Shown here piece by piece: positions 9,109 to 18,679 of a stretch of DNA of 64,000 nucleotides (the stretch's first letter is position 1; each line of letters starts with the position of its first letter). The notes under the pieces were generated by a model. The model was given only the letters and a program-made list of their open reading frames with translations. It did no database searches and was not told the DNA's origin. This DNA comes from JBKEBQ01 sp047973225 (lineage in GTDB: Bacteria > Bacillota_I > Bacilli_A > Erysipelotrichales > Erysipelotrichaceae), in contig JBKEBQ010000023.1 in the NCBI GenBank assembly GCA_047973225.1, positions 3,814 through 67,813 of the forward strand, in the 5' to 3' direction. The position numbers and the translations under genes were made by a program.

Positions 9109-9135
9109 GTATAACATACTTTTTAGCAGTGTCAA
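9109..9135 (-). promoter_or_regulatory. clpB promoter
   Basis: The minus strand carries TTGACA (9130-9135) and an extended -10 TGTTATACT (TATACT at 9109-9114) with a 15-nt spacer. The -35 sits inside the second CIRCE. Confidence 0.7.
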
Positions 9136-9149
9136 CTGGTGAGTGCTAA
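9123..9149 (-). promoter_or_regulatory. CIRCE operator 2 (HrcA binding site)
   Basis: TTAGCAGTG-N9-GAGTGCTAA matches the CIRCE consensus except for two bases in the left arm. It overlaps the clpB -35 box and lies 45 bp (centre to centre) from the first operator. Confidence 0.82.
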
Positions 9150-9405
9150 AAATATTGGTCATGCCTACATCATCACAAATGATAATTTCCTTTACACTTT
9201 TTTCAAGTTCGCCAATACCACTTTAGTACTTTTGATATCGTATCTTAAATTTATATAGACAATATAGGACTTGCGTTTATAAACCTTTCATACTTCCCGC
9301 TATTAATAATGAATCCATACGATCTTTCGTGTTCCCTAGAAAACATTCCATCAAGAATGCAAAAAAACAAATTATGCATCCTATAAACATGAAAAGCTTT
9401 GCCAT
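9150..9405. other. Intergenic region between the clpB operators and the GH101 terminators
   Basis: Non-coding AT-rich DNA with no supported gene. The 9065-9524 gap also holds the CIRCE/promoter region on its left and two terminator hairpins on its right. Confidence 0.5.
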
Positions 9406-9440
9406 GTAAAAAGATTGGAAATCAAATGATTCCCAATCTT
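9406..9440 (-). terminator. Second hairpin downstream of the GH101 gene
   Basis: A 14-position stem with one mismatch (AAGATTGGnAATCA / TGATTnCCAATCTT) is followed on the minus strand by five T. It acts as a back-up terminator behind the one at 9468. Confidence 0.65.
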
Positions 9441-9467
9441 ATCAAATCCTCTACTTTACACAGTACC

Positions 9468-9494
9468 AAAAAAGGATGCTTTCGCACCCTTTTT
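9468..9494 (-). terminator. Terminator of the GH101 gene
   Basis: Minus-strand stem AAAAAGGGTGC / GCATCCTTTTT with a GAAA tetraloop and a T run, 30 nt after the stop codon. Confidence 0.85.
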
Positions 9495-9524
9495 GATTCA
9501 CCATTCTAGAATGCCCGTTTATTT

Positions 9525-12500
9525 TTATATTTGATTTTTCTTTTTAAACGCAGCATACCCCATACCCATCATTGCTAGTAATAACATCATATATAGAGAA
9601 ATGGTATTACTTGTATCATAGGCACCTACACCATCTGGATCAGTTGATGGATCAACGGATGGTTGTTCTGGCGTAACAAGTTCTAATTGTGCTAAAGCAG
9701 CCTTTAAATCCGTAATCACGCGTTCAATTTCTGTTTGTGTTGCACTTGTATTTTCAAATACCTCTACAGCATTTGTTAATGCTTCACTTAGTATCTTCCA
9801 AGTATCTGCAGTATATTCTGCCTCTTGCTTTGACTGCGCTTGAACGATAAGAGCTTCTAACTCCGCTTTGCTAACTTTTGTCAATAGAGATTGTGCTTTT
9901 TTCAAGTCTGCTTCTGCCTTATCCACTTCCTCTTGTGTTGCATCTACATTGTCGTTCACCGCTTTTGCATACGTCAATGTATTTGCAAATCCTTCCCAAG
10001 ATGCTTGTGTATAATCACCTTCACTCAACGTTTCTGCTTCACTAATTGCTGCTTGTAAAGCCGTTTTGTCCACAACCTCAGGTTCTACCACCGGATTGAA
10101 CTTCACTTCTTCAGCAATAATATAACCTTCTTCTACTGCCTTTACACTCACGCGACTTATCAATGTTTCTCCGTCATAAACGGCTTTGATTTCATATTCC
10201 CCAAATGGTAAGTTTTTAAACTTATAATTACCATTTTCATCTGTAGTAGTTTGCTTAGCACCTAATGCCTTCAATGCAATTCCTCTTGTAATCGGTGCTA
10301 TTTCAACGTTCACACCTTCCACTGGTTTTCCAGCATCACTAATATGACCTGCAACGGTTTCTCCGGATGTCGTTGGTGGATCATAAGAAGTAACTTTTAC
10401 ATTATCTATACAGACTTCATTGGAGCTTCTTGTATTCAAACCAATCGATCCTGAATGCAATGGCATTGTCATCATTTTTTCTTCCAATACAAATTCATTA
10501 TTCACCCAAAGTTTAACAACATTTTCGACAATTTCAACTTTTAGATGAACACTTTTTTCCGCCTTAATCGCAGGTCCTGCATGTCCACTGCTCCAAACAT
10601 TCCCACCAGGTCCCCAATACTCCACAAACCATGTGTCACTAGTGTCTAATGTTCCTACATAAATACGATTATCCATATCATTTGCACGAAGTAACACACC
10701 CAGCCTAGTTGAATCTTTAGCTGCCTTAAGATCCATCTCCACTGCACCATTTTTAAATTTTGGTGCTGCGCTGTCATATACATTCGTATGTCCACCGCCA
10801 GCAAATTTAATAGTTGTTGCATTATTTTCAGCTACGATTGTAGTGCTTGTCGTATTGCCTGCTAAATCCTTCCAAGATGTTGTTCCATCATCAAAACCAT
10901 TTACATAATCATAGGTTGATTTTGGCTCTAACATAACATTTTTGACAAGTTTTTTATCCTTTTGAACATCCATTTCTGTACTTAACACATCATAACCTTT
11001 TTTTGTTGAAACTACTAACATTGTATACTTTCCAGCTTTGATGTTTTCAAATTTGTAATTTCCTTGTTCATCACTCATCGTATCATAGCCTTGTCTGCCA
11101 CTTGTGATAATTACATTCGCTTTAGGCATCGCCTTACCAACGGCACTAACCTTTCCACTTGCTGAAGATAACGCATTTTCTAAAGTCACATTTTTCATAA
11201 TTTCAATCGTGTCTTTAGATGACGTTATTTGTTCTGTCTTTCGTTCATAGTATGGACTATCAACAACCATATCCCACGTATCGAAAGGTACCCCTGCAAT
11301 TTCATATTTACCGTTATTATCCGTTGTAGTTGTCAACGGTGTAGCATCTACCATGATTTTTACACTAATGTTGGCTAACGCACTTCCATTTGTATCACGA
11401 ACGCTACCTTTAACCACATTACCTATAACTTCTAAATTATCAATTGCTAATTGTAGATCATCTTTTGCTGTATCTACAACTTCTTGCGTTGCATCAAAAT
11501 CGTCTAAGACCGTTTTTGCTTTCTCCATAGCACTTGTGAATGTAGTCCATGTCCCTTGTGAATAATTTTCTTCATATAAATCTAAATGATCATTATATAA
11601 CTTCTCTAATGGCGCTTTTTCAACATCAGTTTCATTAATCACTACATTATCCAAAATAATGTCTTTATATCCTCCAAAATTCGTATCTCCTCCACTTGTT
11701 CCTTGATTATCACTCGCTTTATCTGTAGAGTATATACCAAACCAAGATTGACCGCTTTGAGATCCCGTCATTCTAAATTTATACGTCTTTGCACCATTTG
11801 CTGAAATCGTTTCTTCTAATGGAACATAGTCTAGTCCACCTTCATATTCTCCATCGCCAATCATAACACCATATGTACCAGTTGATCCTACTTCATAATC
11901 AAAACTAATATTGTATGTTACACCTGGTTCAAAACGATAATTTTGCGGAATTGTTTGATACAACAACTTACTTCTTTGCGTCAAACCGTTTGTTTTTACT
12001 GACCATTCACCTTCAATAACATCGTCAATTCGTTTATTGTTCCATCCTCGTTGCGTGTATGGTGCATTATATTGCGATAAATGTGTACGGTTATCTGTAA
12101 CCCCTTCAACACCTCCCACAACAAACGGGAATATCCCTTGCGGAACTTCTTCAAAACCTTGTACAAACTTCGTATCGCTCACATTCATATTTGATTCATT
12201 TTCAAACACACGAATATCATCAAAATAGGTAATGTCTTCACCTTTGTCTCTTTTTAAACGTAACGTCACATCACTTCCATCTTCTGGAGCGTTAAAGAAC
12301 ACATACATATTTTGGAAGTAACTAGAAGCTGCAACCGTTGCACTTCTTGTATTGTGTGCATATGCTTGAATATAGTTTTTCGCAATCGAACGCTCTGTAT
12401 AATTTGAAATTGTTTCACCTTTTACATCAATTTCTAAATACGCCTTGCTGTCACTGCGATTATCTACGCCAACATACGCTGCATATTGTTGTCCTGCTTT

Positions 12501-15500
12501 TAAGCCGCTAAGCGTTTGTTCTAATACAACTTCTTTTTCATTATTGCCAACGGCTAACATCCGATTGTTTGCACTACTAACACTAATGTTAGCTGCACTC
12601 TTTCCACCACGAATTGTCCAATTGTCTAAATGACCACTGTTAAAGCCTGTGTCAACAAGATGCATTCCTTCACTCCATGACATCGTAGCGTTTTCCATTG
12701 CCGTTTTATAAATAACATATGGTGTACTTGCTTTTGCTTCTAAAGTAACATTTCCATTGATAATTGGTAATGTTTTTTCGTCCTCTTTACCATCTTCTCC
12801 AAGACGGTACACTTTTACATTGCCACTCCATCCTTGTGGAACTTCCCAAGTTGTTGTACCACCTTTTTGGTTCCAATGATAAAGTTTTTCATCTTCCCTT
12901 GCCAATGTCTTTCCATTTTCATCCCAAAACCACGGAATTAGATATTTTTCACCATCCATAATTTTCTTGTCATCAAAGGTCATCGTACGTAATTGATAAC
13001 CTGCCTTATTTAAATCGTTGGATTGTCTTTCAATTACCAATTTATGTTTTGCATCATCAGATTTTAATGTAACTTTCATTTCTGGTGTCCAAGTATAGCT
13101 TTGACCATTATCGGTCATTTCAACCGGCGTCCCATTTTCCCAATTGCTAACTTTAAAATGTTGTACAAATTTTGTAGCTAAATTATCATCAAAGAGATTT
13201 TCAATATAGCCATCATAATCGTTGCGTCCTTGCCAACCTTCAAAATCACGCATATCATATCCACCAAGTAATGGATTGATTGCAGCGCCTCCATATTTTG
13301 GATAATCGCCAACCCAAGAGTCTTTTTGATGATTCTGAATAAAGCGGATAATATTACTATTGATTCCTTTTGATGTGTATCCACCATATGTTAAATCACT
13401 AGCCCAGTGTTGGAATGTTGAATCATACGCAAACGCATGTCCCCACTCACCAGCAAGTCGCCACCCTAAGTTGTTAATTTCTTTTGCTAATTGTGCACTT
13501 GCCCAAGTTTTATTGTCACCAGATTGACCATTGCCCCAAACATCGACATAGATGAAATCAAGATCGTTTTCTTCACCACCCAATGCATCATAGAAATCTT
13601 TAAACCGATCTGCACGGCCATGTAATAAATCGTAATTTGCATCAATGTTAATTCCTTGATCCAACCAATTCCATCCATACGCGTAATTTCCATTTCTTTT
13701 CAACAAGCGATCTTCTTCAAAATAAATGGATTCTGGATATGTTTCACTAGCATTTACATGTACCCCAAACGTTGCCCCATAGTCTTTTCCTTTTTTCAAC
13801 AAAGTCTTCATATCTTGGGCACCACCAATACGGCTTCCTATATCCGCATAATTCAAGTGTCCGGAGTCATGTCCTTCACTACCATATCCTTTTAATAAAA
13901 TACTTTGTCCTAATCCATCCGTACTTAAGTTTACTTTTTTCACATTATCCAATGTCATTAAGAATGGATTTTGTGCTTGTGAACCAAAGTTCATAGCTAC
14001 CCGAATTGCTACTCGATCCGCAACCAACGCAGAGCCAACTGGATCTTTCATAATATCACGATATGCAATCGCGCCATCTTGCCAGTCTACTTTTGCATCT
14101 TCGTTAATATCTCCTGTCAAAGTAACTTTTACACAAGGAAGTTCAGCTTCACTATTTTCTTTACGGTATTCTTCATCTTTTTGATATGTCCAATACGTAC
14201 TGCTAAGACCTACTTGCGTATAACCATTTCTTTTCGTAACTTCCGATGTTATACGTGTCCAGTCTTTGCCTATATCGTTTTCTGAATTGCTCCAAATGGA
14301 TGCACTTAGTGAACTAGTCGATATAAACGCATTTGTATATCCATTGCGTCCCATCGCCAATTGTTCAACACTTGAAAACGTGTCACCACTATTGTGCGTA
14401 TTTGTTGATACAGTAGCTCCAGCAAAGGTTGCATTTGCTTGGTTGCTACGTGCACTAATGATATTGTGTCCTGGGAATTCAATCGTTTTTACAATTTGAT
14501 TATCCACAATATCACTAACTTTAAATGTCAATTCATTTCCTTCAACTTTCAATTTTGCAGTGATAACCGCATCGATATTGCTACCTTCATCTTTTAACGT
14601 CATTACATACGTTGCTGTATCTTTCGTTTTAGAAAAATCCACATTTTTTGGGAATAATGCTTTTCCATTAATTTTTATAAAATTAACAGGAGTTGTATTT
14701 CCATAAAATTTTCGTCCTTCCAATTCATCAAGCATCGTATATCCCAAAACCGTTGGAAATTTATTATTGATTGCTACACTCATTTTATCTGAAGCGATCG
14801 TTGTTGATGTATCAAATGTAATATCTTCTTCTTTTTCCAATTGAATTGTTCCAACATTGATATCTTGATCTACAACATCAATCGCCTTCGTAGCCGTTAC
14901 AAGACCAGCTTTTGAAACAACCAATGTATATTCCCCTGTTGGAATTTTAGGAATTGTAAACGCTCCTTGCGCATTGCTTGTAGTCTTATAGTTATCAATA
15001 GCAATGCTTGCGTTTTCTAATGGTTGTCCCTCTGGACCCACTACATTTCCACTCACATTTACTTCATAAATTGGTGTCTCTATATATTCAGGCTCATATA
15101 CTGCACCTTTTGTCGTATCCGTCAATGACCATGTGTCTTTTCCGTTATCACTTAAAACAGCACCAGTTCCATCTTTTATCACAACATCTTTAAATAAAAT
15201 GTCTGTAAGGGCATCGCCCCAAGATCCCGCACGCAAATGCAGTGGCGTTTCTTTAAAGCTTTCTAATTCATTCACTATATATGCATTGCCATCATTCGCA
15301 AATGTTCCATTAATCGCTACTTTCAATTCCTTGCCTTTCCAAGAAATGTCCACATTTGTCTCTTCTCCTTGTTGTGGAGCAGCGATATTTAATTTACTAT
15401 AATTTCCCTGACCATTTTCTCTATGTTGATAGAACCAATTACTAGAAGCATCCGTTTCTACCTTAACAAAATTATCATTGTCTATATATTTCAAATAAAC

Positions 15501-15782
15501 ACCAAAACGAGTATCCGTTTTCACTGATAATGGTTTGTATGTAAAGCTTATTGCACCATCACTTAATGCCTGTGCTCCCGCAACATCGCTTTTTAACATT
15601 GCTGAATTTGCACCGTTATCATTTCCACTTCCCGATTTGAAATGACGCCAGACAACATCTTCACTCTGCGCAATCGCATCTTCTTCTGCTTTCGCAATGG
15701 CTGGTGCTTTAATTACAAACGATGTCATAAGCATCATTGCAATTAAAGCAAACATACCAAAACGTTTTTTCAAAAAACTCAT
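9525..15782 (-). CDS. Secreted endo-alpha-N-acetylgalactosaminidase (GH101), multidomain, cell-surface
   Basis: This 2085-residue enzyme should release the core-1 disaccharide Gal-beta1,3-GalNAc from Ser/Thr of mucin O-glycans. The signal peptide covers residues 1-32. A LamG-like module (40-235), a carboxypeptidase-regulatory-like beta module (239-314) and the GH101 catalytic region (about 330-1030) follow. D747 in YVDVWG is the nucleophile and E779 in GEWG the acid/base; their spacing of 32 equals that of the pneumococcal enzyme (D764/E796). Then come galactose-binding-like modules (1035-1385), a FIVAR (1390-1450), two regulatory-like modules (1454-1617), a second concanavalin-like module (1620-1800), another regulatory-like module (1804-1884), two FIVARs (1907-2036), and a tail with YDTSNT, a hydrophobic helix and KKK. 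No LPXTG is present. GGGAGGA is the ribosome binding site. Confidence 0.95.
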   Translation of the reverse strand: MSFLKKRFGMFALIAMMLMTSFVIKAPAIAKAEEDAIAQSEDVVWRHFKSGSGNDNGANSAMLKSDVAGAQALSDGAISFTYKPLSVKTDTRFGVYLKYIDNDNFVKVETDASSNWFYQHRENGQGNYSKLNIAAPQQGEETNVDISWKGKELKVAINGTFANDGNAYIVNELESFKETPLHLRAGSWGDALTDILFKDVVIKDGTGAVLSDNGKDTWSLTDTTKGAVYEPEYIETPIYEVNVSGNVVGPEGQPLENASIAIDNYKTTSNAQGAFTIPKIPTGEYTLVVSKAGLVTATKAIDVVDQDINVGTIQLEKEEDITFDTSTTIASDKMSVAINNKFPTVLGYTMLDELEGRKFYGNTTPVNFIKINGKALFPKNVDFSKTKDTATYVMTLKDEGSNIDAVITAKLKVEGNELTFKVSDIVDNQIVKTIEFPGHNIISARSNQANATFAGATVSTNTHNSGDTFSSVEQLAMGRNGYTNAFISTSSLSASIWSNSENDIGKDWTRITSEVTKRNGYTQVGLSSTYWTYQKDEEYRKENSEAELPCVKVTLTGDINEDAKVDWQDGAIAYRDIMKDPVGSALVADRVAIRVAMNFGSQAQNPFLMTLDNVKKVNLSTDGLGQSILLKGYGSEGHDSGHLNYADIGSRIGGAQDMKTLLKKGKDYGATFGVHVNASETYPESIYFEEDRLLKRNGNYAYGWNWLDQGINIDANYDLLHGRADRFKDFYDALGGEENDLDFIYVDVWGNGQSGDNKTWASAQLAKEINNLGWRLAGEWGHAFAYDSTFQHWASDLTYGGYTSKGINSNIIRFIQNHQKDSWVGDYPKYGGAAINPLLGGYDMRDFEGWQGRNDYDGYIENLFDDNLATKFVQHFKVSNWENGTPVEMTDNGQSYTWTPEMKVTLKSDDAKHKLVIERQSNDLNKAGYQLRTMTFDDKKIMDGEKYLIPWFWDENGKTLAREDEKLYHWNQKGGTTTWEVPQGWSGNVKVYRLGEDGKEDEKTLPIINGNVTLEAKASTPYVIYKTAMENATMSWSEGMHLVDTGFNSGHLDNWTIRGGKSAANISVSSANNRMLAVGNNEKEVVLEQTLSGLKAGQQYAAYVGVDNRSDSKAYLEIDVKGETISNYTERSIAKNYIQAYAHNTRSATVAASSYFQNMYVFFNAPEDGSDVTLRLKRDKGEDITYFDDIRVFENESNMNVSDTKFVQGFEEVPQGIFPFVVGGVEGVTDNRTHLSQYNAPYTQRGWNNKRIDDVIEGEWSVKTNGLTQRSKLLYQTIPQNYRFEPGVTYNISFDYEVGSTGTYGVMIGDGEYEGGLDYVPLEETISANGAKTYKFRMTGSQSGQSWFGIYSTDKASDNQGTSGGDTNFGGYKDIILDNVVINETDVEKAPLEKLYNDHLDLYEENYSQGTWTTFTSAMEKAKTVLDDFDATQEVVDTAKDDLQLAIDNLEVIGNVVKGSVRDTNGSALANISVKIMVDATPLTTTTDNNGKYEIAGVPFDTWDMVVDSPYYERKTEQITSSKDTIEIMKNVTLENALSSASGKVSAVGKAMPKANVIITSGRQGYDTMSDEQGNYKFENIKAGKYTMLVVSTKKGYDVLSTEMDVQKDKKLVKNVMLEPKSTYDYVNGFDDGTTSWKDLAGNTTSTTIVAENNATTIKFAGGGHTNVYDSAAPKFKNGAVEMDLKAAKDSTRLGVLLRANDMDNRIYVGTLDTSDTWFVEYWGPGGNVWSSGHAGPAIKAEKSVHLKVEIVENVVKLWVNNEFVLEEKMMTMPLHSGSIGLNTRSSNEVCIDNVKVTSYDPPTTSGETVAGHISDAGKPVEGVNVEIAPITRGIALKALGAKQTTTDENGNYKFKNLPFGEYEIKAVYDGETLISRVSVKAVEEGYIIAEEVKFNPVVEPEVVDKTALQAAISEAETLSEGDYTQASWEGFANTLTYAKAVNDNVDATQEEVDKAEADLKKAQSLLTKVSKAELEALIVQAQSKQEAEYTADTWKILSEALTNAVEVFENTSATQTEIERVITDLKAALAQLELVTPEQPSVDPSTDPDGVGAYDTSNTISLYMMLLLAMMGMGYAAFKKKNQI

Positions 15783-15873
15783 TTCTTTTTTCCTCCCATT
15801 CTATCGATGATCCATCGATTCAACCCTTATTACCCTAATTCTAACAAAGGAAAAAAAGAGCGTCAAACCCTAG

Positions 15874-15887
15874 TGAATACGCTTACA
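15874..15887 (-). promoter_or_regulatory. Candidate cre site (CcpA) upstream of the GH101 gene
   Basis: TGAATACGCTTACA fits the cre consensus TGWNANCGNTNWCA with one mismatch and is pseudo-palindromic. It lies about 92 nt upstream of the GH101 start, which suits carbon catabolite control of a glycan-degrading enzyme. CcpA itself is not in the window. Confidence 0.5.
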
Positions 15888-16191
15888 ACAATATCTATAA
15901 CAAACTTTAAATATCAAAGGAAAAAAACGCTTAATTACTTCTCAATCTGCGTTTGTTAGAGATTTTGCTCTGTTTTTCCGTTTTCTTCATTTTTACATAA
16001 ATCATTTTTACAAGCAACACTCTCCATAATTTCTCTTTTTATTTGTACTATCATCTCCTTGCATTTAGCGTTGAGAAACCGCATGTAAAACATCGTATTT
16101 TCGGTTTTTTATTTTGTCTACATTCTACATATTGTTCTTCTTTACAAAGCGTTTACTACTTTCCGTGACACGATTATCTATCACAGAATAC

Positions 16192-16222
16192 AAAAAACGA
16201 AATTTTTGCATTTCGTTTTTTT
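16192..16222 (-). terminator. Terminator of the SPFH gene (symmetric)
   Basis: A 12-bp inverted repeat (AAAAAACGAAAT / ATTTCGTTTTTT) with a 6-nt loop. Runs of A and T on either side allow action in both directions. Confidence 0.8.
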
Positions 16223-16294
16223 AAATATCATATATTCTTGAATTTATGTATCATTCTATACACTTTGGTATATATTGCATTTTACACAGATCGG

Positions 16295-17488
16295 TTATAG
16301 CTTACCAGTGCCACACTCACTACAAAATTTGCCACTGTTTTCATTCCCGCATTTCGCACATTTCCATTTTTCGCTGTTGGGTTTTTCACTACCACACTCA
16401 CTACAAAATTTGCCATTATTTTCATGACCACAACTACACATCCAAGACATATTTGTTGGGGGCTGTTTAGAACTTTCTTCTTGCTTAAAAAATGGTGAAT
16501 TTTGATTTTCATTACCTACAAACATATTGCTGTTTTGCATACCGCCTGCTTGTTGGGCCATTCCCATACCAACAAATGCATTCATCGCACCACCTTCATT
16601 CGCTCCAGCACTTTCCATTGCCGTCGCTTGAGCGCTGGTTAATCGCCCTGTGGCAACTCGTTGATCCGACATCATAATCGCATCATCAATTTTTTCAATT
16701 CGATCTCTTGATTCCGCATCTGGTGTCACTTTTTCAATCGCTACCGATTCTATTTCCATCCCTCTTCGTGATTTCCAAGCATCGTCTAAAGCATCATTCA
16801 TAAATGTTGCAATCTCTAACTGCTTTTTTACCAAGTCATTATATTGGTATCCCTCATCTGCACAACGAGCAATCGAAACATCAAGGGCATTCACAAACTC
16901 AGCTTGAGCTTGTTGCATCAACTCAGTTTTTGTATAAATTGAAGTAACATTCCCTGAAATATTGCTATAAAAAATAATCGGATCTGTAATTTTAAACGTA
17001 TATTGCCCAAAATAGCGAATATAAATACCTCGATACGTAGGATCTTTATATGCCATGGGTGTTGCACTACCAAATTTATTATCAAAAATTTCTTTCAGAT
17101 TGATAAAGTAAACTCGTTGATCCTTAGCTGCTGTTCCTCCAGCCACAAAACGTTTACCAAATGTAGCAAAGGATTCCTTTAAACCTTTAAAGCCACCTGT
17201 AAATAGACTCGGTTCACCATCTTGCCAAGTAAAACGTCCAGCCTCCATAGAAAACTCAACGATTTTACCATCTTCAACAATGATTAAACCTTGTCCCTCA
17301 TTAATCGCAAAACCACTACCATTCGTAATGATGTTTTCATTACCTTTTGTATTGCTACCACTCGTTACCGTTTTTTCTGCTTTCTTTAATAGTTCTTCGT
17401 TGCCTAGGGCATCACAATAGAAATACTCTGCCCATTGATCCGCCAAAGTTGTACTTGCTGAACTCATTACTGCTTTGATTAGTCCCAT
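16295..17488 (-). CDS. SPFH-domain protein with C-terminal double zinc ribbon (YdjI-like)
   Basis: A 397-residue cytoplasmic protein of the SPFH (stomatin/flotillin-like) virion-core-protein family, to which Bacillus YdjI belongs. It starts with the typical MGLIKAVMSS and has no membrane segment. The SPFH domain covers about residues 25-290, followed by a Gly/Met/Gln-rich linker. Two zinc ribbons end the protein, each with two Cys pairs (WMCSCGH...FCSECG; WKCAKCGN...FCSECG). In Bacillus, YdjI is recruited to stressed membranes with YdjG/YdjH and PspA. AGGAGG precedes the ATG. It lies 25 nt behind the Tim44-like gene, which also ends in a zinc ribbon, so a joint membrane-stress role is likely but inferred. 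Confidence 0.85.
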   Translation of the reverse strand: MGLIKAVMSSASTTLADQWAEYFYCDALGNEELLKKAEKTVTSGSNTKGNENIITNGSGFAINEGQGLIIVEDGKIVEFSMEAGRFTWQDGEPSLFTGGFKGLKESFATFGKRFVAGGTAAKDQRVYFINLKEIFDNKFGSATPMAYKDPTYRGIYIRYFGQYTFKITDPIIFYSNISGNVTSIYTKTELMQQAQAEFVNALDVSIARCADEGYQYNDLVKKQLEIATFMNDALDDAWKSRRGMEIESVAIEKVTPDAESRDRIEKIDDAIMMSDQRVATGRLTSAQATAMESAGANEGGAMNAFVGMGMAQQAGGMQNSNMFVGNENQNSPFFKQEESSKQPPTNMSWMCSCGHENNGKFCSECGSEKPNSEKWKCAKCGNENSGKFCSECGTGKL

Positions 17489-17513
17489 ATCATTGTCCTC
17501 CTGTCACCTTTCT

Positions 17514-18377
17514 TTATACACTCGCATTCCATGCGCCATACTTATTTAAAATCCATCCATATTCACCATTCGTTATCAAAGAATGACAATATTCACACTC
17601 CCCTGCAGAAGTAAGTGCATTCGGCGCACCACAGTTTGGACAATTGCTCACTTGCACCGTTTCCGCAACGTTACTCAAAACACCTTTTTTGCGAATGAAT
17701 TCCAAACGATATGATCGCTCTTGTAGGATGGTTTCACTACCATCAATAAGCTTCCCGTTCTCATCCGCTTTTGTATAGTCAATAAGCGCTGCCTGTAATC
17801 TTACAACAAGTACTTCATAATTGTCATCTCTTGTATAAGCTGCGAACTCTACCTTACGAACATCTTGACGTTCCATATAATTTGTCCAGCCCTTATCAAT
17901 AAATTCTTGTATTTGACGATTGTGCATATTGAATAGGGCATCACTTTCCATAACTCGAATATTTTTCCATTGTTTCGCTTCCCAAGCATCTTGTAATGTC
18001 AGATAAACTTCACCAACATATGCTTTAAACTTTGCCGCTGAAAAGTTAGGATCATGCACTTGAATATCACTTACTACTTTTTCTTCATCCAAGAAAGAAG
18101 TATTAAATCGTGACTGTGTTTGTTTCTCAGCGTTTACTTTTGTTGAGCGGCGATAAGCACTATAAACAAAAAAAGCAATCATTAGAAAAAACAAAAGTGG
18201 AGAATCACCAAAAAAGAAAAAACTTCCAAATCCACTACCGAAGCCGCCACTGCTAAAACCACCTGAACTACCGCCAAAGCCGCCAGAGTTACCGACTTCC
18301 GCAGATAAAGGTTGCATAAAAATTAGAATATTTACGATAAAAAGAAAACTTATTATGCATATTTTTTTCTTATTCAT
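17514..18377 (-). CDS. Membrane protein with Gly/Ser/Phe-rich segment, Tim44-like domain and zinc ribbon
   Basis: The 287 residues start with a signal peptide (cleavage near LSAEV), then a low-complexity Gly/Ser/Phe stretch (about residues 29-55) and a membrane helix (PLLFFLMIAFFVYSAY). A Tim44-like domain follows at about 105-240 (DPNFSAAKFKAYVGEVYLTL...RSYRLEFIRKKG). A C-terminal zinc ribbon is visible as CPNCGA...CEYCHS. Tim44-like domains attach proteins to membranes in mitochondria; the bacterial function is unknown. GGGGGTAA and an extended -10 precede the gene. It forms a two-gene operon with the SPFH protein, comparable in content to ydjG-ydjH-ydjI of Bacillus. Confidence 0.8.
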   Translation of the reverse strand: MNKKKICIISFLFIVNILIFMQPLSAEVGNSGGFGGSSGGFSSGGFGSGFGSFFFFGDSPLLFFLMIAFFVYSAYRRSTKVNAEKQTQSRFNTSFLDEEKVVSDIQVHDPNFSAAKFKAYVGEVYLTLQDAWEAKQWKNIRVMESDALFNMHNRQIQEFIDKGWTNYMERQDVRKVEFAAYTRDDNYEVLVVRLQAALIDYTKADENGKLIDGSETILQERSYRLEFIRKKGVLSNVAETVQVSNCPNCGAPNALTSAGECEYCHSLITNGEYGWILNKYGAWNASV

Positions 18378-18679
18378 TCATTTACCCCCATGGCATTTAT
18401 TATAGCATTTTTAAAAGCGAGTTGTTGATAAACAACATTATTTGTTAAAAAAATTCTATTTAAAATCGCAAATTATGCTTCTCTTATAGTCCCTTTTAAG
18501 TAATACTACATTTATTTAGAAGTACTAAAAGTCTCACTGAAGCTTTTTTGACTACATAAAACAAAACCTTATGCGAAAATCAATTAGTATTCACAAATGT
18601 TTAAAGATTTAAATTCACAAATTGAAGTTATCATGTATGATAGAGAAGAAATGCAACTATAAGAAAAGGGAGATAGTAT
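18378..18679. other. Divergent intergenic region
   Basis: It separates the Tim44-like gene from the small plus-strand gene at 18680. The left part has the minus-strand TGCTATAAT box (18399-18407). The right part has TTCACA-N16-TATGAT before the plus-strand gene. No further gene was seen. Confidence 0.5.
18399..18407 (-). promoter_or_regulatory. Extended -10 promoter of the Tim44-like/SPFH operon
   Basis: Minus-strand TGCTATAAT, about 21 nt before the ATG at 18377. Confidence 0.55.

Larger units (their letters stand above)
15783..16294. other. Intergenic region upstream of the GH101 gene
   Basis: It contains the GH101 leader, with AGGGTAATAAGGGTTGA on the minus strand 30-50 nt before the gene, a cre-like site at 15874 and a terminator at 16192. 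No gene is supported. Confidence 0.55.

Noticed and set aside
16141..16160. Second cre-like sequence (ACAAAGCGTTTACT)
   Set aside because: Three mismatches at fixed positions of the consensus and too far from the GH101 start.
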